DNA of 64,000 bases from Ensifer sp. LCM 4579 (lineage in GTDB: Bacteria > Pseudomonadota > Alphaproteobacteria > Rhizobiales > Rhizobiaceae). Shown piece by piece: positions 19,854-29,178 of this stretch. Made by a program: the position numbers and the translations under genes. Below the pieces are notes generated by a model, which worked only from the letters and a program-made list of their open reading frames with translations, searched no databases and was not told the DNA's origin. Where the stretch lies: contig NZ_MDDV01000014.1 in NCBI RefSeq assembly GCF_001854885.1, forward strand, positions 34,945 to 98,944, written 5' to 3'. Position 1 is the first letter of the stretch. Every line of letters starts with the position of its first letter.

Positions 19854-20579
19854 ATGACTGACAAGAAGACGATCGCGATTTTCGGCGCTGGCACAGGGCT
19901 TGGCGCCTCCCTCGCCACGCGGTTCGGACGCGAAGGCTACAAGGTTGCCCTCGTCGCGCGCCGCGCCGCTCCACTTGAAGAGCGGGTCGCCGAACTCGCA
20001 AGCGCCGGTATCGCGGCTGCCGCCTTTCCGGCCGATCTCACCAATCTGGGCGGAATTCCCGCGCTGGTGCGCTCAATCGAGGAGCGGTTCGGGTCTATCG
20101 ACACAGCTGTTTTCTGCCCGGTTCCTTCGGAGCTCGGCTTCATCCCGGCGGTGGAGTTGAACGCATCGAGACTCCAGCCGATGGCGGACATCTTCACCTT
20201 CTCGCCGATCGAGGTATCGCACGCGGTCCTGCCCGGCATGCTGGCGCGCGGCGATGGTGCAATCGTGATCGTCGGCGGTCTCACGGCCGTGGTCACGATC
20301 CCCGGAATGAGCGGCGTCGGGCCAATGATGGCCGCCACGCGCAACTATGTCCTCACGCTCAACGCGGAGGTGGCGCAAAAGGGCGTCTATGCCGGCACGA
20401 TGAACATCGGAGCGTTCATCGACCGTTCGGCTGGCATGCGCGCCGCGACGGCAGGCGGCAAGGAGCTCGACCCGCGGCTGCCGGTGATCGATCCCGATGA
20501 GATCGCTGAGGAGATTTGGTCGCTTGTCACCAAGCGCGACCGGGTCGAGGCGATCCTTCCGCAGATGCCGGCGAGCTGA
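19854..20579 (+). CDS. Atypical SDR-family NAD(P)-binding protein
   Basis: 241 residues with the Rossmann start IAIFGAGTGLG and an Arg-rich cofactor region (VARRAAPLEERV). The catalytic Tyr-x-x-x-Lys is not found: the expected region reads GVGPMMAATRNYVL. Dehydrogenase activity is therefore doubtful; it may be a reductase-like or NADP-sensing protein. The ATG at 19854 has AGGAG seven bases upstream. It is divergent from the HxlR regulator and followed by a DoxX-like membrane protein, a combination that suggests a stress- or electrophile-response unit. Confidence 0.82.
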   Translation: MTDKKTIAIFGAGTGLGASLATRFGREGYKVALVARRAAPLEERVAELASAGIAAAAFPADLTNLGGIPALVRSIEERFGSIDTAVFCPVPSELGFIPAVELNASRLQPMADIFTFSPIEVSHAVLPGMLARGDGAIVIVGGLTAVVTIPGMSGVGPMMAATRNYVLTLNAEVAQKGVYAGTMNIGAFIDRSAGMRAATAGGKELDPRLPVIDPDEIAEEIWSLVTKRDRVEAILPQMPAS

Positions 20580-20680
20580 CAACAGCAGCGCTGAGAGACG
20601 AGCAACGGGACAGATAAATGTTCACAACACTCGAGCTTTGGGTCTGGCCAGCCAACGACTTGTAAACAAGGAAGCTCCAA

Positions 20681-21082
20681 ATGAAACTTAATTGGATCTA
20701 TTGGACCGCCACCGCTCTCCTCGCCCTCATGTATCTCGCGGGCGGTGCGTACTATCTCTCCGACATGGCTGGGGTGCAGCGCGTCTTCCCGACGCTCGGA
20801 TACCCGCCCTATCTCGTGCCGATCCTGGCCGTTTTGAAGCCGCTTGCTGCCGTCACGATCCTCTGGCGGTTTAGTGTCACCTTGTCCGACCTCGCTTATG
20901 CGGGAATGTTCTTTCACTTGCTTCTGGCGGTATCTGCGCACCTCAATGCAGGCGACTACGGGTTTGGACCTGCACTGGTTGGGTTGGTGGCCTTGCTCGT
21001 CTCGTTCGCGACGCAGAACGCCGCGCGGCGCAAGCTGTCGCCTTATGGAATGTTCCCCAAGGCAGCCGAAGCGAGCAAATGA
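20681..21082 (+). CDS. DoxX-like small membrane protein
   Basis: 133 residues with four hydrophobic segments (about 7-27, 45-63, 70-87 and 95-112) and the DoxX-like features MYLAGGAYYL, GYPPYLVPILAVLK and FHLLLA. AAGGAAG lies just before the ATG. DoxX-type proteins are four-helix inner-membrane proteins of uncertain role, often paired with oxidoreductases or thiol-stress genes. It follows the SDR-like gene by 101 bases and probably shares its HxlR control. Confidence 0.85.
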   Translation: MKLNWIYWTATALLALMYLAGGAYYLSDMAGVQRVFPTLGYPPYLVPILAVLKPLAAVTILWRFSVTLSDLAYAGMFFHLLLAVSAHLNAGDYGFGPALVGLVALLVSFATQNAARRKLSPYGMFPKAAEASK

Positions 21083-21373
21083 TGGACGTGGGCGGCGCGG
21101 ACTATTCAGACTGCGCCGCTCATAAAGGCCCTGCCGCGCCGAGATCGCCTACGGCGAGGACAGGATGATAGATCCGGCGATAGGAAATCGTGCCTGCGCT
21201 GCGATCCGGATCGCCGGAGGAGCTGTGGGGCTTACGCGCAAGGCGCCAATCGTCGCCAGCTAACTGAAGTACCGGTTCACGGGTTTGGGCCCGTGATGCC
21301 AAATGTCCATCTCGCGTGTCCGGCTACCCCGAGGCATTACCCCCTCCGGGCACACTCATCCAAGGAGAGATTA

Positions 21374-22303
21374 ATGGGATCGAAGGGATTTACCGCAGAT
21401 GATGTGCTGGATCAGGCGGGCAAGTGTTTTGTCGTCACCGGCGCGAACAGCGGCATCGGCTTGGAGACGGCGCGCGTATTGGCGAAGCGCGGCGCCCGCG
21501 TGCTGCTTGCCTGCCGCGACAGGGCAAAGGCCGAGGCCGCCATGGCAAGCGTTCGGGCAGAAGCGCCCCATGCCGATCTCGCCTTCCTGCCGCTCGATCA
21601 GGCGGATCTCGAAAGCATACGCGGCGCCGCGGCACTCGCCGCGAAGGAGCCGCGCATCGACGCGCTGATCAACAATGCAGGTGTGACGGTTCCGACGCGG
21701 CAGACCACTCGGCAGGGGTTCGAGCTCCAGTTCGGCGTCAATCATCTCGGCAGCTTCGCGCTGACTGCCCTGATGCTGCCAAAGCTCCGCGAAACTCCGG
21801 GATCGCGGGTCGTCATCACCAGTAGCGGGCAACACAAGGGCGCGAAGATCGAATGGGACGATCTCAATGCCGAGAAGAGCTTTAGCGGGATCCCACGCTA
21901 TGGGGTCAGCAAACTTGCAAACCTGCTCTTCTTTTTTGAACTCAACCGGCGATTGCAAGCGGCTGAGGTGCCGATCACCGTTACCGCGTGCCATCCTGGC
22001 CTGGCGGGAACCAATTTCGGCAGGGCGAGCATCGCTGGCAGGATCGTGTTGGGGCTGGGCGGTGTCTTTCTCAATACGCCCGCCATGGGCGCCTGGGGCA
22101 CGTTGCAGGCGGCTACTGGAAATGTGAAGCCCGGTGGATATTACGGCCCCACCGCATTTTTCGAACTGCGCGGTCCCTCCCACGAGTGTGTCCCGTCAAA
22201 CGAAGCGCGCGATCCTCAACTCGCCCGCCGGCTATGGGATATCTCCGTCGCAATGACCGGCATCGACCCGGGCCTGGCGCCCGCGGATACCGCCACGCCG
22301 TAG
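21374..22303 (+). CDS. Short-chain dehydrogenase, retinol-dehydrogenase-like
   Basis: 309-residue classical SDR with TGANSGIG cofactor motif, NNAG in strand 4, catalytic Ser in VVITSSGQ and YGVSKLAN giving the Tyr-x-x-x-Lys pair. I use the ATG at 21374 with AAGGAG upstream, since the longer frame from 21293 adds non-conserved residues. The substrate is unknown; the length and the C-terminal PGGYYGPTAFFEL region fit the WW-oxidoreductase/retinol dehydrogenase-like group. Probably the last gene of the HxlR-linked cluster, 291 bases after the DoxX-like gene. Confidence 0.88.
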   Translation: MGSKGFTADDVLDQAGKCFVVTGANSGIGLETARVLAKRGARVLLACRDRAKAEAAMASVRAEAPHADLAFLPLDQADLESIRGAAALAAKEPRIDALINNAGVTVPTRQTTRQGFELQFGVNHLGSFALTALMLPKLRETPGSRVVITSSGQHKGAKIEWDDLNAEKSFSGIPRYGVSKLANLLFFFELNRRLQAAEVPITVTACHPGLAGTNFGRASIAGRIVLGLGGVFLNTPAMGAWGTLQAATGNVKPGGYYGPTAFFELRGPSHECVPSNEARDPQLARRLWDISVAMTGIDPGLAPADTATP

Positions 22304-22746
22304 CACATCCCCACTCTTGGAGCAGTTCAGCACTGACAACAAAGGCGATATGGCACGCCGAATTGAAAAGGATGAAGAAGGACAATCCGCAGGATGGCTA
22401 CTCTCCGGGATCCGACATCGCTGCGGGCAAACACCACGTGAAATCCGTTCCATGGCATGATTGCCCCCGCGCGGCCAAGAAGCGGGCCAGGCAATCCAGT
22501 ATGTCCGCGAAATTGATTTGAGAGAGCACAACGAACATGACGGCGGGGAGACCTTATAGGCCGTTATCTTGCTGGTAAGCGCCAATTCTCCTCCGTCCGC
22601 ATGGCCGTCATTCGTGCTGGTCACAGCAGGCGACTGATCACCACTCGATTGCGATTTGCCGGTGCGCGCCAATCGGTCAGGCGTTCCCCCTTCGATCCGC
22701 CTACCGTATATCTGTGCTCCTTTAATGTTCAGGGGCCTATTAGTGT
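22304..22746. other. Stretch without an intact gene
   Basis: No convincing frame. One minus-strand reading near 22480-22560 is hydrophobic (GLPAVMFVVLSQINFADIL) and may be further debris of the adjacent P-type ATPase region, but I cannot identify it. Confidence 0.4.
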
Positions 22747-23088
22747 CATGACATCCGAGCACCATCGTCTCGATCGCGAAGGGGACGGCGGTCAGCGGCT
22801 GATGCATGAACACGAAAGCCGCCACCTGACGACTTACGTCGGCAGCAGTTGCCGGCGCCATCGAACATGAGCCGCACGCAATGCCGGCGCGTCATTGATG
22901 CCGTCGCCGCCATCAGCGTCCTGCGACCGCTGCCAGCGGCATCAGCGCAGGTTTGGACCTTGCCGCCAGGCGACAGATCGGGCCGTCCAGTCTTTGATGT
23001 CCAATTGATCCGCGAGTGCCTGTACGACCGGCTTGCGGTCGCCGGACAATATTCCGACCGCCAGTCCCATTTCGCCAATTACTGCATG
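22747..23088 (-). pseudogene. Relic of a FixI/CopA-type cation P-type ATPase
   Basis: The minus strand still spells the hinge region of a heavy-metal P-type ATPase in shifted frames. GEMGLAVGILSGDRKPVVQALADQL runs at about 23080-23000, then GDGINDAPALRAAHV in another frame near 22900, then MAPATAADVSRQVAAFVF near 22860. At least two frameshifts separate these, and the rest of the protein, including the phosphorylated Asp domain, is absent. The MAPATAADV wording is close to FixI, the copper pump needed for cbb3 oxidase, but CopA cannot be excluded. The fragment abuts the pseudoazurin stop. Confidence 0.75.
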
Positions 23089-23516
23089 GCAGCCGCGATA
23101 GCGGCATGAAGGCGCTCCACAGCCTTTTTCGGCAGCTTGCCGGCCTTCACCTTTTCGACATTGGCAGATGCATCGCCCACAATCACAACGCCGACCATGC
23201 CCATGCCGACATGCGGCGCGCATTTGACAACGTAAAGGCCGGGGACATCGAACGTGACCTTATAAGTCTCGTTCGGCTTGCTCTTGAAGGGGGTGGCGCC
23301 GTCTGGGATCATGTCCTTGATCGTCTCGACGTTATGCCCCTTGTCTGTCGGGATAAAGGTAACGCTGTCGCCGGGCTTCACCTTGACGAATGCTGGCTCA
23401 AACACCATCGGGCCCTCGGCGCCCTTGTTGAGCATTTGAACCTCGAACTCGGCGGCGTTTGCGGTGCTGGCAACAAGGATGCCGGCGGCGACAGCGGCTT
23501 TCGCAAATGTGCGCAC
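23079..23516 (-). CDS. Pseudoazurin, periplasmic blue copper protein
   Basis: 145 residues with a signal peptide cleaved after TANA (about residue 21) and a cupredoxin domain. The type-1 copper ligands are visible as His in KGHNVETI, Cys and His in [11 protein letters not shown] and the following Met. Pseudoazurin carries single electrons in the periplasm, classically to nitrite or nitrous-oxide reductase. Neither enzyme is in this window, so the local partner is unknown. The start is a GTG at 23516 with AAAGGAG upstream. A perfect Fnr/FixK box 75 bases upstream indicates low-oxygen induction. Confidence 0.93.
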   Translation of the reverse strand: MRTFAKAAVAAGILVASTANAAEFEVQMLNKGAEGPMVFEPAFVKVKPGDSVTFIPTDKGHNVETIKDMIPDGATPFKSKPNETYKVTFDVPGLYVVKCAPHVGMGMVGVVIVGDASANVEKVKAGKLPKKAVERLHAAIAAAMQ

Positions 23517-23590
23517 GGAAATTCTCCTTTGGTTTCAGAGCCGGCTTGGCTCGCGACGCAGGGAGATACAGTAGAGACGACGCGGTCACT

Positions 23591-23604
23591 TTGATCCTTA
23601 TCAA
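23591..23604 (-). promoter_or_regulatory. Fnr/FixK box (anaerobox)
   Basis: TTGATCCTTATCAA is a perfect match to TTGAT-N4-ATCAA. Its near end is 75 bases upstream of the pseudoazurin start codon, a distance consistent with activation near -40. It lies just after the end of the broken hemN, so pseudoazurin is the only sensible target. Confidence 0.85.
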
Positions 23605-23719
23605 ACAGTCGGGTGAAGCTGCGTTTTTGAATGCGGCACTTGGAGGACGGTCGTCCCCGCCTGCGTCCGCATAGTCGTAAGGATGCGTGTGGATCCGCTC
23701 TCGCTTCCTGGTGATGATG

Positions 23720-24970
23720 CTAGCCAAGGCGAGCGGCGAGATAAGCATCAAATGCGGCAGCTACAGCGCGGACCATGAATCGGTGCTCTTGTCTCACGCG
23801 AACAACACCCTTTTCGATGTCTACTATCTTGTCGCTGGCGAGTGCCGCCAAGCGCTCAGCCGCGAGAATCTGGATAGGGTCAAATTCGTGGGCGGCGCAG
23901 ATTGCCGGCACGTCCGCCTCCAAATCGCACATGAGCCGCTCGCTGACGGCGGCTCGTACGCGGTCTTCGTCGGTGAGACGGTGGCCCTTTGACGTCGCGA
24001 GGTGGCCAGCTCCGATCTGTCGAGTGTAGGAGCCGGTTGCACCTCGTTCTGGACGTAGCCGTCGCCGAGACGGCCGATGGCGGAGGCGCCGAAGCCGATC
24101 AGCGTTTTACAGGTGTCGGCCGAGTACCCCAAGGAGTTACGCCGCAGGCGCCGGGCTTTCTGCGCCACCCCGAGTTCGTCTTCCGGAAGGGCGAAATGGT
24201 CGAGCCCGATCTCTCGGTAGCCGGCGGCAACCAGCGTCTCCGCCATGGCCGCAGCCTGTTCGGCACGAACAGCGCTGTCCGGCAGTGCTGCCTGTTCGAT
24301 TAGGCGCTGATTTCTTTTGAACGAAGGAATGTGCGCGTAACCAAAAACCGCAAGCCGATCGGGGCGCATCGCCACCGCCATCGATGCGGTCTCAACGCAC
24401 GACTCCACCGTCTGATAAGGGAGACCGTACATGAGGTCGAAGTTGACGCGACTTATTCCATGCTGGCGCAGATTTTCGAGGGCGGCCGCGATCTGCGCCT
24501 CAGTCTGAACCCGGTTGACTGCTACTTGAACAACAGGATCGAAGCTCTGCACGCCAAGGCTCGCGCGGGTCACACCGGCTTCCCCCAAGGCTTCGGCCAT
24601 CTCCATCGTGAATGTGCTCGATCTCAACCGCTACCGTAGCGGTTTTCGTGAATGCGGAGCGGCGACGCAGGAATTCCATCAGCGCGAGGAACTCCGCTGG
24701 CCCGATAAGGTTCGGCGTTCCGCCGCCAAAATGCACGTCACTCACGAGCAACGCTTGGGGAGCTTGCTCTGCGACCAAACGGATCTCCTCACGCAGCACC
24801 GCTAAGTAATTGAGGACCGGCGCCTCCCGGCGAGTGCTGGTGGTAGGGAAGCCGCAGTACCAATAGATTGAGCGGCAGAACGGCACGTGGAGATAGAGCG
24901 ACACCGACTCGTTGCTCGGCAAGCTCCTCAGCCAGTTCTCACAAGCCTTGACACCCACCGCCGCGGACAA
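23720..24970 (-). pseudogene. hemN: hemN-like oxygen-independent coproporphyrinogen III oxidase, inactivated
   Basis: Radical-SAM family protein of anaerobic haem synthesis, readable only across three frames. The N-terminus runs 24970 to about 24610, the middle (MAEALGEAGVTRASLGVQSFDP to GYVQNEV) to about 23990, and the C-terminus (CDLEADVPAICAAHEFDP) ends at 23720. Besides two frameshifts, the iron-sulfur motif reads PFCRSIYWYCGF: the second Cys of C-x3-C-x2-C is Tyr and the next conserved Cys is Phe. Both losses would abolish the cluster, so decay is well advanced. Functional hemN must be elsewhere if the strain needs it. Confidence 0.9.
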
Positions 24971-25297
24971 TTCCGGTACCGTCGGGTAAATGGTGTACCA
25001 AAGCAGGCGGGCATCGCAATAGTTTTCCAGGAATTGGAGTCTGCAAAGGCTGGTGTCCCATGCTCACATCAAAATCACACTAGCCGGCGCGCTTTCCTCG
25101 TGTCTTTGCGCTATGTCAATCGGTCCGGTGTTAGTCGCAAATCCACGCGCTTGGTGGCCGTGGGGAAACCAAAGTGCCATTTCTCTGCGTTGCGCTCGTG
25201 CGGACATTCCAATATTGCCGCGACCGTCTCATACTCCTGCAGACAAGAAATCCAAAAGAAAACAGGTTGCAGTGCGGGGTGGGCTTTGCCTCTGGCT
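24971..25297. other. Intergenic stretch
   Basis: 327 bases between the broken hemN and the flavin reductase stop. No gene, no clear Fnr box and no terminator were seen. Confidence 0.4.
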
Positions 25298-25834
25298 CTA
25301 CTCAAATGCAAAATACCGGCCGCCACGATAAACCAATGAACCTCCGTTCCCGATGCAAATGCCGACGACGCGGCCGAGCACAATCACATGGCTGTGCCTT
25401 TCTATAGCCTCCTCAAGCTCGCAGTCGATGGCCGCCGCCGCATCCTGAAGGACGGGCGCGCCGCTGATGAGTTGAGTCCACTTGGCTCCGCGGTAACGTT
25501 CCGCGCCTGTCAGCCCGCCTCGGCCGGCGAATTGGCTCGCGAGTAACTCGTGGGTATGGCCTAGGATGTTCACGCAAAAATGGCCGAATCGCGCAACGGC
25601 AGGCCACGTTGAGGAGGAACGATTGAGAGAGACGAGCATGCACGGAGGCTCGATAGAAAGGGCCGTCGCGGAAGTAACGGTTGCTCCGGTACGTTCCTCG
25701 CCCTGCCCTGTGGTGATGACGCTGACGCCACCGCTCATTCTGCGCAATGCACATTTCAGGCCGTCCGCGTTCACCGAAAGGTCTGCGCCATCGCTGTTCA
25801 TTACGTCTGTGTGCACGTAAGGCTGGTCCGGCAT
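25298..25834 (-). CDS. Flavin reductase (DIM6/NTAB family)
   Basis: 178-residue flavin-binding reductase using NAD(P)H to supply free reduced FMN or FAD to a monooxygenase or halogenase. Landmarks are ALRRMSGGVSVITT, GATVTSATALSIEPPCMLVSLNRSS, HFCVNIL and the C-terminal LVYRGGRYFAF. Although the frame is open to 26017, the ATG at 25834 has GGGAG seven bases upstream and gives the family length. No partner is adjacent. The window does encode two enzymes that need such a partner, the luciferase-like protein at 56.5 kb and the flavin-dependent halogenase at 37.6 kb, so a functional link is a reasonable inference. Confidence 0.88.
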   Translation of the reverse strand: MPDQPYVHTDVMNSDGADLSVNADGLKCALRRMSGGVSVITTGQGEERTGATVTSATALSIEPPCMLVSLNRSSSTWPAVARFGHFCVNILGHTHELLASQFAGRGGLTGAERYRGAKWTQLISGAPVLQDAAAAIDCELEEAIERHSHVIVLGRVVGICIGNGGSLVYRGGRYFAFE

Positions 25835-26189
25835 CCGATCACTCCCTTCGTGTAGGAACTTCCCCATACTGGCATCATCCAACAGCTTAAGCAGCACAGG
25901 CGCGTTCGCACTTATGGCCGGCTGCCCCATGTCTCGTCGAGCCGCCTCATCAACCAGCTGAACGAAACAGCGGCACATCGATGCGGGCGAAAGCTGCTGT
26001 TGGCGTTTATGCAGCATTCGGCGACATTCGAGAAATCGGTTGTTTGTATGGCAACCATCGGCGCTGTGGATGCACCAAGCCCCGCGCCAGGTTGTGAGAG
26101 TTTCAGATGGACTGGCCGATTAATTTCCTTGCTGCGGCGGTCCCCGTCTGACGTTAGAGAGCACCCTGCCTCCACACCGAGGCGGGCGA

Positions 26190-26627
26190 TTATACATCAC
26201 CACTCGTGTTCGCCAGAGACTTTAGCAGCATTACGATTCGGCAGCGTACATCATGGTCGCCCACGCGTGAAAAGGCTCTAATGAGATCGATCCCTTCCTC
26301 ACTTGCAGCGAATTCAATCACTTCGGGCGGGATATCAACCTGGATCTCGGCGGACTGCCCGACCGATTGGACTTCGTCAGGATTACCTTCAAAGAAGTAG
26401 GAAGGCTGCACTTTCAGAGCCTTCGAAATCTGCTGGAGCCGGCCAGCGCCGACGCGGTTCACGCCCTTTTCATATTTTTGCACCTGTTGAAACGTCACCC
26501 CGATGGCTTCGCCGAGAGTCGCCTGCGACATGTTCTGCCATACGCGCCGCTGGCGAATTCGCCGGCCGACATGGACATCCACAGAGTTTGGCTTACCTCG
26601 ATTTTTTTCAGGGTTAACACTCAACAC
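26190..26627 (-). CDS. Cro/CI-type helix-turn-helix regulator (y4wC-like)
   Basis: 145 residues with an XRE helix-turn-helix (RRIRQRRVWQNMSQATLGEAIGV, then TFQQVQKYEKGVNRVGAGRL) and an acidic C-terminal domain. It starts at a GTG with AGGAG six bases upstream. The layout matches the PraR/y4wC-like regulators common in rhizobia, which control quorum sensing, attachment and symbiosis genes. It lies 1.2 kb after the protease pair on the same strand. No target can be named from sequence. Confidence 0.85.
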   Translation of the reverse strand: MLSVNPEKNRGKPNSVDVHVGRRIRQRRVWQNMSQATLGEAIGVTFQQVQKYEKGVNRVGAGRLQQISKALKVQPSYFFEGNPDEVQSVGQSAEIQVDIPPEVIEFAASEEGIDLIRAFSRVGDHDVRCRIVMLLKSLANTSGDV

Positions 26628-27834
26628 AATCGTCTCCTAAGTCCGTAATCCTATTTGCTCTTCGGGAGCCGTGAAATGAGTCCCACATCTGTCGACACAC
26701 TCCTTTGACATAGCTCAACTGAAAGTCAGCAACTCAATTGAGGCATCTGTGCGTCCGCGACCGCAACCCTAAGCACATTTGTATGACGCCTCAACCCGGC
26801 ACGCGTTAGCAGGTTGGTTCCGTGAGTAACTCGTAGACCACTGCTGTAGGGTCAAACACCTGTCTTTGGCAGTGTGTGTCCAGCGTCGCAGGAGCGGCCG
26901 CGCTCGAGTGCATCGCGCCGGTTGCGCCGGCACACTTGAGGCGCAGGCCCGTACCGCCGTTCCACAGGCAATTATCGTGAGTTAGGTCCTGATCGTGATC
27001 TTGACGTTACCCCAAGGAAAGAGCGTGAACGAACCCCTCCCGTGCGTGCATAGTCGCGTTATGCCAGAGAGAAACCAGTATCTCCGGTGGTGAGCAGTGC
27101 TGAGATAGCGGCAAGTGCTGGAGACGACAAACCCGTTGCTGAGTGAGCGGCTTGATGTCCACACGGGCACTACGGCTAACGCGGGAAAAAGTGGTGCGGA
27201 CGCTGGCGCGGAGTGTGGATCGAGGTCGCCACCTGTAAACGATCCGGGCGAATTAGGATACCGAATTAATATCCCTCACTTGCATTGGTAATGGCGCGTA
27301 AGGCGACCGAGCTTGCGTACAGATCAAACGAGAGCATCAGACCTGCCATTCATCGCGGCTGGCATGCAGGCCGCGAGCGTCTCAGAGTTCAGCGTATAGG
27401 CCAGGAAGATCAGGGGCGGCAGTACCGGGAAAACCATTGGGCCGAGATTGGCCAGCGAAGGCGATCCGCGTCCAGGAAACCTGCCGCACCCTTCGCGCTC
27501 ACTCTGTCCACAATGACTGAGAAGCCCCAGATCGTCCCTCGGCGCCGGCCGCAAGGATGGCGCTGGTAGCAGCACGCCACGGAACATACGTGCGAAATGG
27601 CCCGCTCGCCGGAAACGGTCTGGGAATGTGAAGTGGACGGATCAGCCTCTCAAAAGGACGGTAGAGCAAATTTAAGACCAACATGGCGGTGTGCTTGCTG
27701 CTTTCACCGTTAACGTGGCGACCCTCAATCCAAAGGTCGAGTGGTCATGACGGCTGGATAAGTTGGCGGGCACACCCGCCGGGGGGGTGGAAAAGGTCGG
27801 CCCAGCCGCTACCAGCCGGGCCTCCTCTGGAAGG
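26628..27834. other. 1.2-kb stretch without a convincing gene
   Basis: No frame has a recognisable product or start. Sequence at about 27010-27240 is rich in short stem-like segments, which I considered as an intron relic and rejected for want of a domain V. Likely decayed DNA between the regulator and the protease genes. Confidence 0.45.
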
Positions 27835-29178
27835 TCAGCCTTTCGTTTCCTTGAGCGGCGGCCCGACGATCATCACCGTGGGGTCGGCGGAGAGCAGCCG
27901 TTTCGCGACTGCCCGGACGTCCTCCACAGTGACGGCCTGGATCAATTGTTTGCGACGCTCGATATAGTCGATGCCGCGGTCTTCCAGCTGGATTTCGACC
28001 AAAGTGGCGGCGATCGCACTAGATGAGTTCAGATTGTCGATCGCATAGCCGCCGATGAGCTTTTTCTTCGCCGCCTTGAGCTCGTCTTCGCTGACGCCCT
28101 CCTCCGACATTCGCCTGACCTCGGTGCGGATGAGGGAGAGCGTCTCTGCGGCCCGATCTGGCCGGGTCCCCGTATTGATGACGAGCGCCGAAGCATGGTC
28201 GTTGTTCACGAGGGTGGTGTGGATGCCGTAAGCGAGGCCTCGCTTCTCGCGCACCTCATTCCAGAGCCTGGACGTGAACGAGTCTCCGCCGAGGATTTGG
28301 TCCATGAGATAGGCCGCGAAGAATTGCGGGTCTTTGCGGCTGATTCCCGGGTAAGCTAGGCTCAGTTGCTCCTGAGGTAAGTCATACGGGACTCGAATTG
28401 CCCGCCCTAGCTTAGGCACCGTGTCCGCAACCGGCGTCAGGGAGGAGGTAGCAGGCAGTCCGCCGAATATCCGATCCAGATCGCGCTTGAGTGTGCCGGG
28501 ATCGATCGCTCCCACCGCGGCAATGGTAAGATTGCTGCGCGCCAAAATCCGCTTATGAAGCGCCTTCAGATCGGAGGTCTTGACGGCGGCGAGTGTTTGC
28601 TCGGTACCCTCGGACCGCCGCGAATACGGATGATCGCCATAGATCGCCTTCATCCATGCGACGTGTGCCGCCGTTTCGGGATAATTGGCTTCCGCAAGGA
28701 TGCCGGAGACGATTTGGGCGCGAATGCGGTCCACTGGAGCCTGGTCGAAGCGCGGTTGTTCGACTGCTAACCGAAGGAGTTCGAACGCATCGTCCTTCCG
28801 GTCGGCAAGCACTCGAATATAGCCATAGACGGCATCGGGCCTGGCCTTGAAGGACATCTCGGCGCCAGCATCGTCCAGCCGCTCCTGGAAGGCATCGCTG
28901 TCAAGGTCACCGGCCCCTTCCTCAAACAACCCAGTCATCAGATTCACAAGGCCTTCCTTACCGGACGGATCCTGCGCGCTGCCGCCCCGGAATGCAAAAC
29001 GAATGGTGATGATCGGTAGCGAATAATCCTGCACCAACCACGCCTTTCTCCCGCTCGATGTCTTGACCTCCTCAATGGCCATGCCCGCGAGAGCTGGCAT
29101 CGCGGCAAGGCCCACCATTAGGTATGCCATGACCACTACTAGTTTGGCCCCGATTGGCTGTCGGTTGAACATGATCAT
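27835..29178 (-). CDS. y4wB: M16 peptidase-like protein, non-catalytic partner (y4wB-like)
   Basis: 447 residues with a signal peptide (hydrophobic stretch to MPALA, about residue 31) and the M16 fold. The zinc motif His-x-x-Glu-His is absent at the expected place ([13 protein letters not shown]). The substrate-binding Arg/Tyr-type region is present in the C-terminal half ([13 protein letters not shown]). M16 enzymes of this type act as heterodimers of one catalytic and one substrate-binding subunit, here in the periplasm. Its start overlaps the catalytic subunit's stop as ATGA. Length and context match y4wB of the NGR234 plasmid from memory. Confidence 0.9.
   Translation of the reverse strand: MIMFNRQPIGAKLVVVMAYLMVGLAAMPALAGMAIEEVKTSSGRKAWLVQDYSLPIITIRFAFRGGSAQDPSGKEGLVNLMTGLFEEGAGDLDSDAFQERLDDAGAEMSFKARPDAVYGYIRVLADRKDDAFELLRLAVEQPRFDQAPVDRIRAQIVSGILAEANYPETAAHVAWMKAIYGDHPYSRRSEGTEQTLAAVKTSDLKALHKRILARSNLTIAAVGAIDPGTLKRDLDRIFGGLPATSSLTPVADTVPKLGRAIRVPYDLPQEQLSLAYPGISRKDPQFFAAYLMDQILGGDSFTSRLWNEVREKRGLAYGIHTTLVNNDHASALVINTGTRPDRAAETLSLIRTEVRRMSEEGVSEDELKAAKKKLIGGYAIDNLNSSSAIAATLVEIQLEDRGIDYIERRKQLIQAVTVEDVRAVAKRLLSADPTVMIVGPPLKETKG

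Noticed and set aside
27001..27240. Group II intron RNA relic
   Set aside because: Several stem-like segments occur, but I could not find a domain V hairpin, a GTGCG-type 5' end or any reverse-transcriptase sequence.
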